From assembly GCF_900102515.1 (NCBI RefSeq), contig NZ_FMVS01000007.1, forward strand, positions 62,001 through 126,000: a stretch of DNA of 64,000 bases, in the 5' to 3' direction. A model generated the notes under the pieces. That model searched no databases and had not been told where the DNA came from. It was given only the letters and a program-made list of their open reading frames with translations. The position numbers were made by a program, and so were the translations under genes. This document shows positions 9,757-18,790 of this stretch, piece after piece (within the stretch, counting starts at the first letter, position 1; each line of letters starts with the position of its first letter). The DNA comes from Butyrivibrio sp. INlla14 (lineage in GTDB: Bacteria; Bacillota; Clostridia; Lachnospirales; Lachnospiraceae).

Positions 9757-10264
9757 GCATTCGCTGATGAAGGGTGATAAGGTTGTCGAGCTCTTTAAAA
9801 TACTTTCCAATAGCCTCCTGCTCTTCATCCCCTGGGATCATAAATTCCATTTTTGAGAACATATAACCTGTAATCTGATTTATGGTTGCTCCCATATTTT
9901 TTTCAATTTCTTTTTCAAATTGAGATGTTCCCAAAAGGGCATTTACAAATGAAGAATGTTCAGAGCGAATTCCTGTCATGAATGCTCCAATGACAGTATT
10001 AGGCATACTTTCCTTTATTTCTGCGTGTTTGCCGATGAGAGCACGAGAGCCATTTCTAACAACTACTATAATGTCGCCTTTTCTAACATTTTCAGATGTA
10101 GCTATTTCAGGATTTACATATACGTTATCGGCATCTGCAATTTCTCCGTTTTTAACGTTAGAGGATCGTAAAACCAATGTGCCAGATTCTTGAACATCTC
10201 CCGGTGTGTAAGTTAATCCATTATAGAATTCTACAAATTCAGGAAACTTACGCTGTTCCCATGA
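9757..10264 (-). pseudogene. Silent hsdS half-cassette 1 (inverted)
   Basis: A minus-strand recognition domain that begins with SWEQRKFPEF near 10264 and ends with LITLHQRM near 9757. An internal ATG at 10177 is not at the domain boundary. It shares one continuous reading frame with cassettes 2 and 3 through short linkers. Confidence 0.85.
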
Positions 10265-10317
10265 AATAGCGTAACTATTAACATGACGATCACTGTAAAT
10301 TCAATGTTATATAGTAT

Positions 10318-10854
10318 GATTCTTGGGAACAGCGTAAGTTGGGAGAAATCGCTGGACGTATCACACGTAAAAATCAAGATTTAGAATCAGATCTTCCACT
10401 TACTATATCGGCCCAGTACGGACTGATCGATCAGAACGAATTCTTCGATAAAAGAATTGCCAGCAAGGATGTTAGCGGATATTACCTGGTGAAAAAAGGA
10501 GAATTTGCTTATAACAAGAGCACATCTTCTGATGCTCCATGGGGAGCCATTAAACGCTTAGATAGATATGATATGGGAGTTCTTTCGACGCTCTACATCG
10601 TTTTCAGTATATTAGATGAAAGCAAAACCTGTTCAGATTATCTTGTAACATATTACGATACTAAGCTATGGCACAAAGATGTTCAGGCTATAGCTGCAGA
10701 GGGAGCAAGAAATCATGGATTGTTAAATATAGCTCCTGTAGACTTTTTTGAGACAACACTCTCTATTCCACAAGATATAGAAGAACAAAAACTCATTGGA
10801 AAGTTCTTTAAGGAGCTAGATTGCCTTATCACCCTTCATCAGCGAAGGCAGTAA
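10318..10854 (+). pseudogene. Silent hsdS half-cassette 4 (direct)
   Basis: A plus-strand recognition domain from DSWEQRKLGEIAGR to CLITLHQRRQ, then a stop. An in-frame TAG at 10312-10314 immediately upstream and the lack of a start signal mark it as silent. It faces the inverted cassettes, and its WEQRK repeat is only about 60 bp from that of cassette 1, so local inversions between cassettes are also possible. Confidence 0.85.
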
Positions 10855-11042
10855 ATGTAAGTTGAAATACAGTTACGTTTAGGTGGCTATTTACTGTAAC
10901 TTTGGTAGAGAAATAGTCATATGACGTGATGGTTGTGAGGCAAAGAGCACAAATTAATGCTATCATGTAAGTTAGGGTATTGTCGGTTTTAAACATAATC
11001 TGAGTACGTATTTTTGTAAATGTTCAATTAAGGTGATAGTGA

Positions 11043-14000
11043 ATGGATAATAAGAAATTAGAGCGTTGGGCGCAGCAACTGCTTGATACCGGTAAGAAAA
11101 ATAATCTTATAAATTTCAAAGACACAAAGGCTTCCACAGCGGAGGTTGTATTCCCTGATGGTGAGAGCTTTTATGAAAAGTGCCTTAGTGCATCATCATT
11201 TGAAATATATGATCCTAAGATTGCAGATACAGAGGATGATGAGGAAGCTGTAGCCTCAGCTAATACATCAGAAGATGAGACACAGGAGATTGTAGCTGCA
11301 GATAAGCTCAAGAAAAGTGATTATGTAGAGTTGTATTCTTCAAGAATACGGAAGAATAATCAGGTATTGGTATATGCAAAGACACCCAATCCCATGATTG
11401 CTGTCAGAAATATTGATAAAAAAGCCAGGGATTTTTTGGAAGAGACCGGTGTTAATGTTGCATATCTGGCATTTGGATTTGTTCGCTGGAAAGAAAATGA
11501 GCATTCTGAGATTGTAAACAAGGCTCCATTACTTCTTGTCCCCATTAATCACAAAAATGAATCGTCCGTAACACCTTATTATATCGAACTTACAGAAGAT
11601 GATGTTGTTGTGAATCCGACTTTCAATTATCTTCTTGAAGCTCAGTATGGAATAAAACTCCCAGAATATGAGGAAGATGAGCTTTTATCATCATATATCA
11701 CAAAGGTACAGAGCATAGTTTCCAAATTGCATTGGGAAGTAACTTCCGAGTGTAAGATGGGAATATTCTCGTTCTTGAAGATAAATATGTATCACGATCT
11801 GATGAACAATGCAGATAAGATACTTAAGAATGACAATGTTCGCCTTCTTCTGGGTGAGCCTGTAGATTTCAAGGATTCCATGGCTGATGGAGATGTTGGT
11901 CGTGTTGAGAATGAAATTATAGATCTTCATACCGTTGTGGATGCTGACTCAAGCCAGATTGAGGCTATAGAGATGGCAAAGACCGGCAAGAGTTTTGTGT
12001 TACAGGGACCTCCCGGTACTGGTAAGAGTCAGACTATTACAAATATAATATCGGAATGCCTGCACGATGGGAAAAAAGTCCTGTTTGTATCAGAAAAGCT
12101 CGCAGCTTTGAGTGTTGTTTATGACAAGTTAAAGCAGGCTGGACTGGAAGAATTTTGTCTGGAGCTCCATAGTTACAAATCGAGTAAGAAAGAGGTTATT
12201 GCAGAGCTTTGTAAAACATTAAGAGCAGACAGGAGTGCAGTTTCATCCCGAGCAGATAGGGAAGTTCAGGCAAAAGCCAAGCTGCAGGAACAGCTTGATG
12301 CTTACGCAGAGGAATTACATAAGCCTATACCGGTAATCAATAAGTCCATGTATCAGCTCTATGATGCTCATTCTGCACATAGAAATGCGCCTGATCTAGA
12401 ACTGGTATTAAATGATATTGCCAAGAAAGATGAAGCTTATCTTAATGAAGCTGTAAATCTTCTGGGACAATATGAAGAGTATGTTCCGACAATAGGAGAG
12501 GACTATAGGAAAAATGAATGGTATGGCTATAAAAGTCAAAACAGTTCCTATGAAGCTCAGAATAAGCTTAAGCAGGACATTCAGGTCATAATTACCGGTT
12601 TAAAGGATCTGATTTCAAAAGCAGATACCTGTGAAGAAGAGTATTCAGTAAAAATGGATACTATTTTCGGCGTGGAAAGATATATACAACTGCTTAATGT
12701 TTTGTCTTCTACACAGTTTTTAAGACCAGGAGCTCTTTTGGCAGAGAGGATAAACGAACTGATTGGGACAACGAAGTTCATGGCAGAACTCAGTAGTCAA
12801 ATTTTACCTATTAGGCAGCGCTTAGACGAATCATTTGAAGAAAACATTTATAAGATAGATGGGCAGGATTATTACAATAAGCTGACAAAGCTTTATTCGG
12901 GATTCTTTTCAAGACTATTCAATGCTGAGTACAAGAGCATAGTATCAGATTTACGACTTGCATCAAGGGCTGGGAAGAAGCCAAGCTATGCTGTTGCGCA
13001 GGAATGCATGAAGGCTCTTATGGATTATCAGAGTCTTATGGGGCAGTTTGATGGTGAAAAGAGTAAGATAGATGGATTGCTTGATTTGGAAGTTGTCAGC
13101 CCAGATACTAATTGGAACCAGCTCAACTCTGAATTAGAGATTATTAGAATCTGCTTTGAGAACGACTATAGCTGTGGAAGCATTGCCAATATGTCCGATG
13201 AAACATTTGCTGCAGCTAAAGCAGGATTTAGTAATCATGCCAATACACTGGCTGGCGCTCTTGGGACATTTAAGCATGTTCTGACCGAATTGCAAAATGA
13301 TTTTGATACCGACTATGTATCTTTTGATGCGATGTCATTATCTACGCTTCTTTCAAAAGTGCAGCAGTGCATGGATTCCATAGATAAGGTAGAAAACTGG
13401 GTAAGGTTCTACATCCTTTTAAAGCAGCTTGAAGAAAGAGATCTGAAGGCATTTATTGATTGCGCTGTTGATAATCATGTAGATAAAAATCAGATTGCTG
13501 CATCATATCAGAGGCTGTTTTATAAGCAGTGGATTAACCATGTTATTTTTGAGAAGCCTGTGTTTGCTAACTTTACACGTATTGCTCAGGATAGGGCAGT
13601 TGAGCAGTTTTCTGAGAAAGACAGGTTGCAATTTGAAATCAGCAAAGCACAGATCAAGGCAGAGCTTTCAGCAAAGCGTCCTTCTTTGGATATGATGGCT
13701 GGAGGAAGCGCTGTTTCTATATTGCTTCGTGAGGGAGAAAAGAAACGTAAACAGAAGAGTATAAGAAAGCTTCTTGCAGAGACTGCGGATGTAGTGCAGG
13801 TAATCAAGCCTTGTTTCCTTATGTCTCCGCTTAGCGTTAGCACTTTCCTTAGTGAAAATAGTATTTCTTTTGACACGGTAGTATTTGATGAGGCATCACA
13901 GATATTTCCACAGGATGCGATTGGTGCGATTTACAGGGCGAAGCAACTTATCGTTGTGGGTGATTCAAAGCAGATGCCGCCAAGTAACTTCTTTAATTCA

Positions 14001-15689
14001 TCGGTAGAGATTGATGACGATGATGAGGAGACTGGAGATGTAACAGATTTCGAGTCTATTCTGGATCTCTGCTCCACATCCCTTCCGCAGCTTCGTTTGA
14101 AGTGGCATTACAGAAGTAGATATGAGCAGCTGATAACATTCTCAAATAAGAATTTCTATGATAATACGCTGGTAACATTCCCTTCATCAACAATAGACCA
14201 TGAAGGTATTGGAGTGGATTATTACCATGTGGACGGACTTTTTGACAGGAAGAGCCATACTAACAGGAAAGAAGCGGAATTTATAGTAGACCTTATTTAT
14301 AGAAACATTGATCAGCATCCGAAACGAAGCCTTGGAGTAGTGGCATTTAGCGTGGCACAGCAGGATCTGATTGAAAGACTTCTTTCTAAGAGAAGGCAGG
14401 AAGATTCCTCTAAAGAGTGGTTCTTTAAGCGTGATGACGCGACAAAGGAGCCTTTCTTTGTAAAGAATCTTGAAACAGTACAGGGTGATGAGAGAGACAC
14501 AATCATCTTCAGCGTTGCATATGGCATGGATTCACAGGGAAGGCTGCTACATAATTTTGGACCTTTGAATAGAGCGGGCGGTGAGCGCAGACTTAACGTT
14601 GCTGTTACTCGTGCAAAGGACAATGTGCAGCTTGTTTCATCAATGCATGCTACTGACATCGATCTTAGCCGTACTTCTGCAGAAGGTGCAAGGCTACTTA
14701 GAGAATACCTTGATTATGCGGAAAATGGTGATGTAGCACTTGAAAGATCCATTTCTGTTAATCCCTTTGAACAGTTCGATTCTGAGTTCGAGATGGATGT
14801 CTGTGATTTCCTCAGAAATCATGGTTTTACTGTTGATATGCAGGTTGGATGTAGTGGCTTCAGAATTGATATCGGTCTTAAGAAGCCTAACAGCTCAGAT
14901 TATGTTCTTGCAATTGAATGTGATGGTGCAACCTATCATTCATCTAAAAATGCCAGGGATAGAGACAGACTCCGTCAAGAAATCCTTGAGCGGATGGGAT
15001 GGAGATTCTATCGTATTTGGTCCACAGACTGGTTCAGAAATACAGCTGTTGAAAAGGAAAGGCTATTAAAGGCGGCAACAGAGGCTATTCATCTTGGAAG
15101 ATATGTAAAAGCAGAAGAAGCTAAAAAAGAAGAGGAAGCGCCGGTTGTCTTTGAGAAAACTATTGCCCCTAAGCACTTGGCTTTTCCAGAATATGTAGAA
15201 GCTGATGTATATAGTCTGAGGAACAGTCATCTTTACGGCAATCAGCTGTATGTTAAGAACATTCTGGAGATAGAAGCTCCTGTGTCAGAGGAGTATCTTC
15301 TTAAGCGTATATGCTTTATATATGGACGTGAAAAAGTGACCAGTGTTGTAAGACAGCAGTTTACTATGGACATGAGAGGCTGCGATAGAAATGGAATCAT
15401 ACGTAGAAATGGATTCCTGTACTTATCCGATCAGAATAAGTTTATGCTCCGTGTTCCGGGAGTAAAGCGCGATGTAAAGTATATTGCTCCTGAGGAGCTG
15501 GCGGCAGGATTACATGTATTGCTTAAGCAGAATTACACAGCGGAAAAAGACGGTCTATACAGGGCGCTTGTTAATCAGCTTGGCTTTACGCGTATAGGTG
15601 ATGCGATTTATGCAAAGCTCGATGAGGCTCTGGGATTACTAAGAGACATTACTATTGATGGCGAAATTATTTCATTGAAACAGGAATAG
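11043..15689 (+). CDS. Giant SF1 helicase with Vsr-like nuclease domain (DUF4011/DUF3320 type)
   Basis: A 1548-residue protein with a DUF4011-like N-domain (about 1-110). An UPF1-like SF1 helicase core follows: Walker A GPPGTGKS near 321-328, Walker B VVFDEASQ near 945-952, and motif VI RLNVAVTRAK near 1180. Next is a PD-(D/E)xK/Vsr-like nuclease of the MTES_1575 type, with FRIDIGL, the ECDG motif (Glu near 1293) and GWRFYRIWSTDW. The C-terminal DUF3320-type domain includes FIYGREKVTSVVRQQF. Proteins of this architecture are common in defence islands, and it lies directly beside a type I restriction system. A role in attacking foreign DNA is inferred. The start ATG follows TTAAGGTGATAGTGA. 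Confidence 0.85.
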   Translation: MDNKKLERWAQQLLDTGKKNNLINFKDTKASTAEVVFPDGESFYEKCLSASSFEIYDPKIADTEDDEEAVASANTSEDETQEIVAADKLKKSDYVELYSSRIRKNNQVLVYAKTPNPMIAVRNIDKKARDFLEETGVNVAYLAFGFVRWKENEHSEIVNKAPLLLVPINHKNESSVTPYYIELTEDDVVVNPTFNYLLEAQYGIKLPEYEEDELLSSYITKVQSIVSKLHWEVTSECKMGIFSFLKINMYHDLMNNADKILKNDNVRLLLGEPVDFKDSMADGDVGRVENEIIDLHTVVDADSSQIEAIEMAKTGKSFVLQGPPGTGKSQTITNIISECLHDGKKVLFVSEKLAALSVVYDKLKQAGLEEFCLELHSYKSSKKEVIAELCKTLRADRSAVSSRADREVQAKAKLQEQLDAYAEELHKPIPVINKSMYQLYDAHSAHRNAPDLELVLNDIAKKDEAYLNEAVNLLGQYEEYVPTIGEDYRKNEWYGYKSQNSSYEAQNKLKQDIQVIITGLKDLISKADTCEEEYSVKMDTIFGVERYIQLLNVLSSTQFLRPGALLAERINELIGTTKFMAELSSQILPIRQRLDESFEENIYKIDGQDYYNKLTKLYSGFFSRLFNAEYKSIVSDLRLASRAGKKPSYAVAQECMKALMDYQSLMGQFDGEKSKIDGLLDLEVVSPDTNWNQLNSELEIIRICFENDYSCGSIANMSDETFAAAKAGFSNHANTLAGALGTFKHVLTELQNDFDTDYVSFDAMSLSTLLSKVQQCMDSIDKVENWVRFYILLKQLEERDLKAFIDCAVDNHVDKNQIAASYQRLFYKQWINHVIFEKPVFANFTRIAQDRAVEQFSEKDRLQFEISKAQIKAELSAKRPSLDMMAGGSAVSILLREGEKKRKQKSIRKLLAETADVVQVIKPCFLMSPLSVSTFLSENSISFDTVVFDEASQIFPQDAIGAIYRAKQLIVVGDSKQMPPSNFFNSSVEIDDDDEETGDVTDFESILDLCSTSLPQLRLKWHYRSRYEQLITFSNKNFYDNTLVTFPSSTIDHEGIGVDYYHVDGLFDRKSHTNRKEAEFIVDLIYRNIDQHPKRSLGVVAFSVAQQDLIERLLSKRRQEDSSKEWFFKRDDATKEPFFVKNLETVQGDERDTIIFSVAYGMDSQGRLLHNFGPLNRAGGERRLNVAVTRAKDNVQLVSSMHATDIDLSRTSAEGARLLREYLDYAENGDVALERSISVNPFEQFDSEFEMDVCDFLRNHGFTVDMQVGCSGFRIDIGLKKPNSSDYVLAIECDGATYHSSKNARDRDRLRQEILERMGWRFYRIWSTDWFRNTAVEKERLLKAATEAIHLGRYVKAEEAKKEEEAPVVFEKTIAPKHLAFPEYVEADVYSLRNSHLYGNQLYVKNILEIEAPVSEEYLLKRICFIYGREKVTSVVRQQFTMDMRGCDRNGIIRRNGFLYLSDQNKFMLRVPGVKRDVKYIAPEELAAGLHVLLKQNYTAEKDGLYRALVNQLGFTRIGDAIYAKLDEALGLLRDITIDGEIISLKQE

Positions 15690-15898
15690 TAATTTGTACA
15701 GACTACTTGAGCTTTAAGGAGAATTGCGAAATGTGTCTTAGGATGGACGGATAATTCGAACATATCACTGTCTTTGTAGTTATATTCTATGAAATGATTG
15801 TTCAACTCCTCATCAGAGAATTCCACAATGGCGGGGAAATAATCTTCAGGTATGAATTTGGAAGTGGCAGTTTTGGTTGTGTGGATTATATAGTTCAT
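15608..15898 (-). CDS. Small hypothetical protein, convergent with the helicase
   Basis: A 96-residue frame whose start has a strong Shine-Dalgarno (TAAGGAGAT, 2 bp before ATG on the minus strand) and a TATAAT-like box about 45 bp upstream. The sequence is acidic and aromatic (FSDEELNNHFIEYNYKDSD). Its last 80 bp overlap the helicase 3' end, so the C-terminus (PRASSSFA) may be a read-into artefact of a shortened gene. No family is recognised. An antitoxin-like or anti-defence protein is possible but unsupported. Confidence 0.4.
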   Translation of the reverse strand: MNYIIHTTKTATSKFIPEDYFPAIVEFSDEELNNHFIEYNYKDSDMFELSVHPKTHFAILLKAQVVCTNYYSCFNEIISPSIVMSLSNPRASSSFA

Positions 15899-16098
15899 TG
15901 ATCTCCTTATATGGTCTAATGCGCTTATTCCTTATAATGATTATAACATTTCAAAAATAAGAACTGAGAAGGATTATTAAGTACTATCAGCTATGGAAAA
16001 AGAGTCTGATGGGGAACACAGTCATTTGATACGTATAGTAATTGATACAAATTCTTGGGATATGATTATCAGAGACAACTATATGTTGATTTATGATA

Positions 16099-16127
16099 TT
16101 GACATTCAGAAACGAAGAAAGTACAAT
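16099..16127 (+). promoter_or_regulatory. Strong sigma-A promoter of the XRE/ImmA operon
   Basis: TTGACA at 16099-16104, an exact 17-bp spacer and TACAAT at 16122-16127 lie about 45 bp upstream of the regulator's start codon. Confidence 0.75.
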
Positions 16128-16172
16128 AAAACTGTATAAACAATTTAAATGCACATGAAAGAAGGTTGAGTA

Positions 16173-16535
16173 ATGGCAAATAGTGTTTTTTCTACCCGCG
16201 TAAAACAGTTGAGGCAGGGCAAAGGTATTAGCATGGACGAGCTCGCTAAAGCGCTGGATGTTACAAAAAGTAGAGTTAATATGTGGGAGAATGGTGGCAC
16301 TCTTCCGCGTAGCAAGACATTGATTGAACTGGCACATTACTTTGGAGTTACTACAGATTATCTTATCGGAAATGACAATACCGATGCACAAGATCCCTCT
16401 AATAAGAGACTAAATTCTTTGCAGAGAAATCTTGGGAAATTAAATGACAAAGATTTAGAAAAGGCTGAAGGTATGCTGAAGGCTGTGTTTATGGACATCT
16501 TTGACGATGACGAGGAGGATGAAGATGACATCTAG
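16173..16535 (+). CDS. XRE-family repressor-like regulator
   Basis: A 120-residue cytoplasmic regulator with an N-terminal helix-turn-helix (residues about 8-62, LAKALDVTKSRVNMWENG and FGVTTDYLIG). The C-terminal tail is very acidic (DDDEEDEDDI). It overlaps the next gene, an ImmA-like metallopeptidase, by 11 bp. This repressor/protease pairing is known from ICEBs1 and many prophages, where the protease cleaves the repressor to induce the element. By analogy it would repress its own promoter at 16099-16127 or a nearby element. Confidence 0.85.
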   Translation: MANSVFSTRVKQLRQGKGISMDELAKALDVTKSRVNMWENGGTLPRSKTLIELAHYFGVTTDYLIGNDNTDAQDPSNKRLNSLQRNLGKLNDKDLEKAEGMLKAVFMDIFDDDEEDEDDI

Positions 16536-17223
16536 AAAACCGGACTTCAAGCGCGTATATATGCTTGCAAATGAAATACTTGTGGTCACAAGAACTATTG
16601 ATACATTCCCTTATAGTGTAAAACAATTGGCTATGGAGCAGGCAGATGTACAAGTTTGTTCGTTCAAGAAAGCACAGGAAAAATATAAAATTCCTATAAA
16701 AGACTTTGGAAGTGAATCTGCGCATTTAGAGGAATATATGGGAGCTCACATTATTTTTTTCAACGAGCAAGAAGAAAAATATAGGGTGAGATTCTCGATA
16801 GGACATGAATTAGGACATATGCTCCTGGAACATGATATGAATCTTAAGAAAGAAAATCCATTATATGGAGTCCAGGAAGTAGAGGCAAACTGTTTTTCAG
16901 CACAACTTCTTATGCCGGAACAGTTGCTGAGAGAGTGTAACAACAGAGGGTATAAAACTGACGTTGACTATATCATAAAGTCCTTTGGCGTTTCTGAAGA
17001 TGCAGCTCAAAGAAGAAAGAATACGCTTGCCAAGAATAATTATGAGTGGCGGAACCGCTCAGAGAAGATGTTTGATGATATTATTATCGAACGTAATCTT
17101 GCCTTTCTGGATAAGATTGCTCCGAGGAGGCGGGTGGAGCGTTTTAATAGCTTCTTTTATGATGAAGAGATGGATATGCAGAAGGAACGTTATAGTTGGC
17201 TTGATACTAGGAGGAGGTGGTGA
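16525..17223 (+). CDS. ImmA/IrrE-family metallopeptidase
   Basis: A 232-residue zinc peptidase with the HExxH motif in IGHELGHMLLEH (near residues 92-103) and the family's downstream EVEANCFSAQLLMP segment carrying the third metal ligand. In ICEBs1-type switches such enzymes cut the partner XRE repressor. The start at 16525 (MTSRKPDF) is preferred because GAGGAGG lies 7 bp upstream, which makes the gene overlap the regulator's stop. The C-terminal region (about 170-232) is rich in Arg and Trp. Confidence 0.85.
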   Translation: MTSRKPDFKRVYMLANEILVVTRTIDTFPYSVKQLAMEQADVQVCSFKKAQEKYKIPIKDFGSESAHLEEYMGAHIIFFNEQEEKYRVRFSIGHELGHMLLEHDMNLKKENPLYGVQEVEANCFSAQLLMPEQLLRECNNRGYKTDVDYIIKSFGVSEDAAQRRKNTLAKNNYEWRNRSEKMFDDIIIERNLAFLDKIAPRRRVERFNSFFYDEEMDMQKERYSWLDTRRRW

Positions 17224-17316
17224 AAGATATGAGTGATTAGATTGGTGTGCAAGGCGGATTGTTGGCGCTATTCGCAGCTTGTACGTGTTGCATAGAAACT
17301 GAATAATGAAACAGAG

Positions 17317-17342
17317 GATGATGTGCTAAACATACCAAATCG
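17317..17342. repeat. Left 26-bp direct repeat of the DUF4417 cassette
   Basis: Matches 19177-19202 at 24 of 26 positions, including an exact TAAACATACCAAATCG, in the same orientation 1860 bp away. The two copies bracket a four-gene cassette. Confidence 0.7.
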
Positions 17343-17394
17343 TAATGTGTTTGCAGATCATATCCTCGAAATAATCTTAAAGGAGGGTCTGATT

Positions 17395-18069
17395 ATGCAG
17401 ATTCGCAATATCATGGATTTGTTTGTTGTTATTGACAAACTATATCATTATCTGGCTGGAACGGATATATGCTTTGATAAAGATGGTTTTCCTATATTCA
17501 GACAGGAGATGTTTTTGGACGAGTGGCCAGAACTGATAATCCCCTTTTCGCAAAGAAAAAATAGAAGGGTCACGAATAAGAAGAAAACCGTGCTATGCTT
17601 CTTTGACAAAGATCATCATTTATATCCACGTTTAAGAAAAGTTATGGATGAGATTGAAGAGTATAAGCAATTCATGGGTGTCGTGGGCATAGATGTAACT
17701 GTTACTGACGACATGGATCAAGAATGGCAACGTGCAATCCTTCTTCTGAATCAGCTTTTTTTAGCGGTGTTAGCAGTTAATGGTGTAAAAATAATTCTTA
17801 ATACAAGAACTGGAGGCCAAAGTGCTTCGGATGTATTTCGAAATATGCCTGCTGGAACAATGGCAGCATCAGGTTTCCTGGGGTGTAACAATCTTGCTGC
17901 TGAAGATGATTTCACTTACTTGGAAAAAATACTGGTGCTTTTGCCGGAAAAGCTGATTATATATGGGAAGCATGATTCTGTAGCAGAGCATCAGCTAGAT
18001 GCGATGGGCATAAACTATAGGGTTTATAAAGATTTTCATAGACTCTGTAAGGAGGTGCACCATGGCTGA
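17395..18069 (+). CDS. DUF4417-family protein
   Basis: A 224-residue protein resembling DUF4417. Shared features are a central GIDVTVTDDMD segment followed by the helix of a two-layer fold, VNGVKIILNTRTG, a FRNMPAGTMAASGFLGC segment and LLPEKLIIYGKHD near the C-terminus. DUF4417 proteins occur on phages and mobile elements, and their activity is not established. The start is set at 17395 because AGGAGGG lies 7 bp upstream. It is the first gene of a cassette lying between direct repeats, and its 3' end overlaps the next gene by 8 bp. Confidence 0.6.
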   Translation: MQIRNIMDLFVVIDKLYHYLAGTDICFDKDGFPIFRQEMFLDEWPELIIPFSQRKNRRVTNKKKTVLCFFDKDHHLYPRLRKVMDEIEEYKQFMGVVGIDVTVTDDMDQEWQRAILLLNQLFLAVLAVNGVKIILNTRTGGQSASDVFRNMPAGTMAASGFLGCNNLAAEDDFTYLEKILVLLPEKLIIYGKHDSVAEHQLDAMGINYRVYKDFHRLCKEVHHG

Positions 18070-18430
18070 TAGTAAATCAAGATATTCTACTGCGGCTCGC
18101 TTTTACGCCCGCGTTATGATACATGGCTCTATGATGGATGCAATCCGGTATTATAAGAGTAAAGTACGAGAGGCGAAGTTTAATAATAACTGGAAAAAGA
18201 ACAGTGTTAACCTTAATGACATAGTTAAACAGTTTACTCCAGGGGCTAAAGGTAGTCCGCGAGGCGTGAAATATGAATTTGTGGGATCGCGATACATTGT
18301 GAAAGTTGATATGCCATCGGGATATTTGCGTATTATGGATAGGAAGACAAAGAAATATGTTAAGCTTGATGGGACTCCTGGAACCAATGAAGAAACACAT
18401 TTTAAGATTTATAAAAGGAGTGAAATGTGA
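18062..18430 (+). CDS. Basic hypothetical protein, possible toxin-domain protein
   Basis: A 122-residue, strongly basic protein. The second half (KYEFVGSRYIVKVDMPSGYLRIMDRKTKKYV) forms a beta-rich repeat-like unit ending in THFKIYKR. This recalls C-terminal domains seen in polymorphic-toxin and phage-linked proteins, but the likeness is weak and from memory. The start overlaps the DUF4417 gene, with GGAGGTGCACC before ATG. The following small acidic gene would fit an immunity-protein partner. No function is claimed. Confidence 0.6.
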   Translation: MADSKSRYSTAARFYARVMIHGSMMDAIRYYKSKVREAKFNNNWKKNSVNLNDIVKQFTPGAKGSPRGVKYEFVGSRYIVKVDMPSGYLRIMDRKTKKYVKLDGTPGTNEETHFKIYKRSEM

Positions 18431-18431
18431 T

Positions 18432-18779
18432 ATGGAACTATATTTAGCTAAAACACTTGATGGAATGAAGAAATATGGTCCAATATATGACTTGTCAATG
18501 GAACCAGCTGAAAGAGTAGAAAGCTATCAGTTTGGCTTTGAAGAAAACGAATGGCTTCTTGATAATGTCATTGATGGTATAAATGCCGAGTGCGACACGC
18601 TTTTGGATGATGGGGATTACGATTTTATCAGTGCAGATAAATGTAAGGCGTTGAAGGATTACCTGAAAAAAATGGATAAAAGCATGATTCCATCAGAATA
18701 TCATGAGGTAATTCAGAAACTGATAGAGTTTTCTGATAAAGCAATTGAATATGGTACAGGCATGGCCATTGACCTATAG
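18432..18779 (+). CDS. Small acidic hypothetical protein, possible partner of the preceding gene
   Basis: A 115-residue acidic, helical protein (ECDTLLDDGDYDFISADKCKALKDYL). The start at 18432 (MELYLAKTLDG) follows AGGAGTGAAATGTGAT and lies 1 bp after the upstream stop, so the two are translationally coupled. The basic-acidic pairing suggests a complex or a toxin-immunity arrangement. That is inference only. Confidence 0.6.
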   Translation: MELYLAKTLDGMKKYGPIYDLSMEPAERVESYQFGFEENEWLLDNVIDGINAECDTLLDDGDYDFISADKCKALKDYLKKMDKSMIPSEYHEVIQKLIEFSDKAIEYGTGMAIDL

Positions 18780-18790
18780 GAGGTGGGTAT

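Noticed and set aside
15993-16139. A 48-codon frame ahead of the XRE gene
   Set aside because: No ribosome site, and its 3' end covers the strong promoter at 16099-16127, so it is more likely a remnant or chance frame.
15987-16391. Long minus-strand frame opposite the XRE gene
   Set aside because: Cysteine- and isoleucine-rich composition typical of an antisense shadow; no ribosome site, and it overlaps a well-supported gene.
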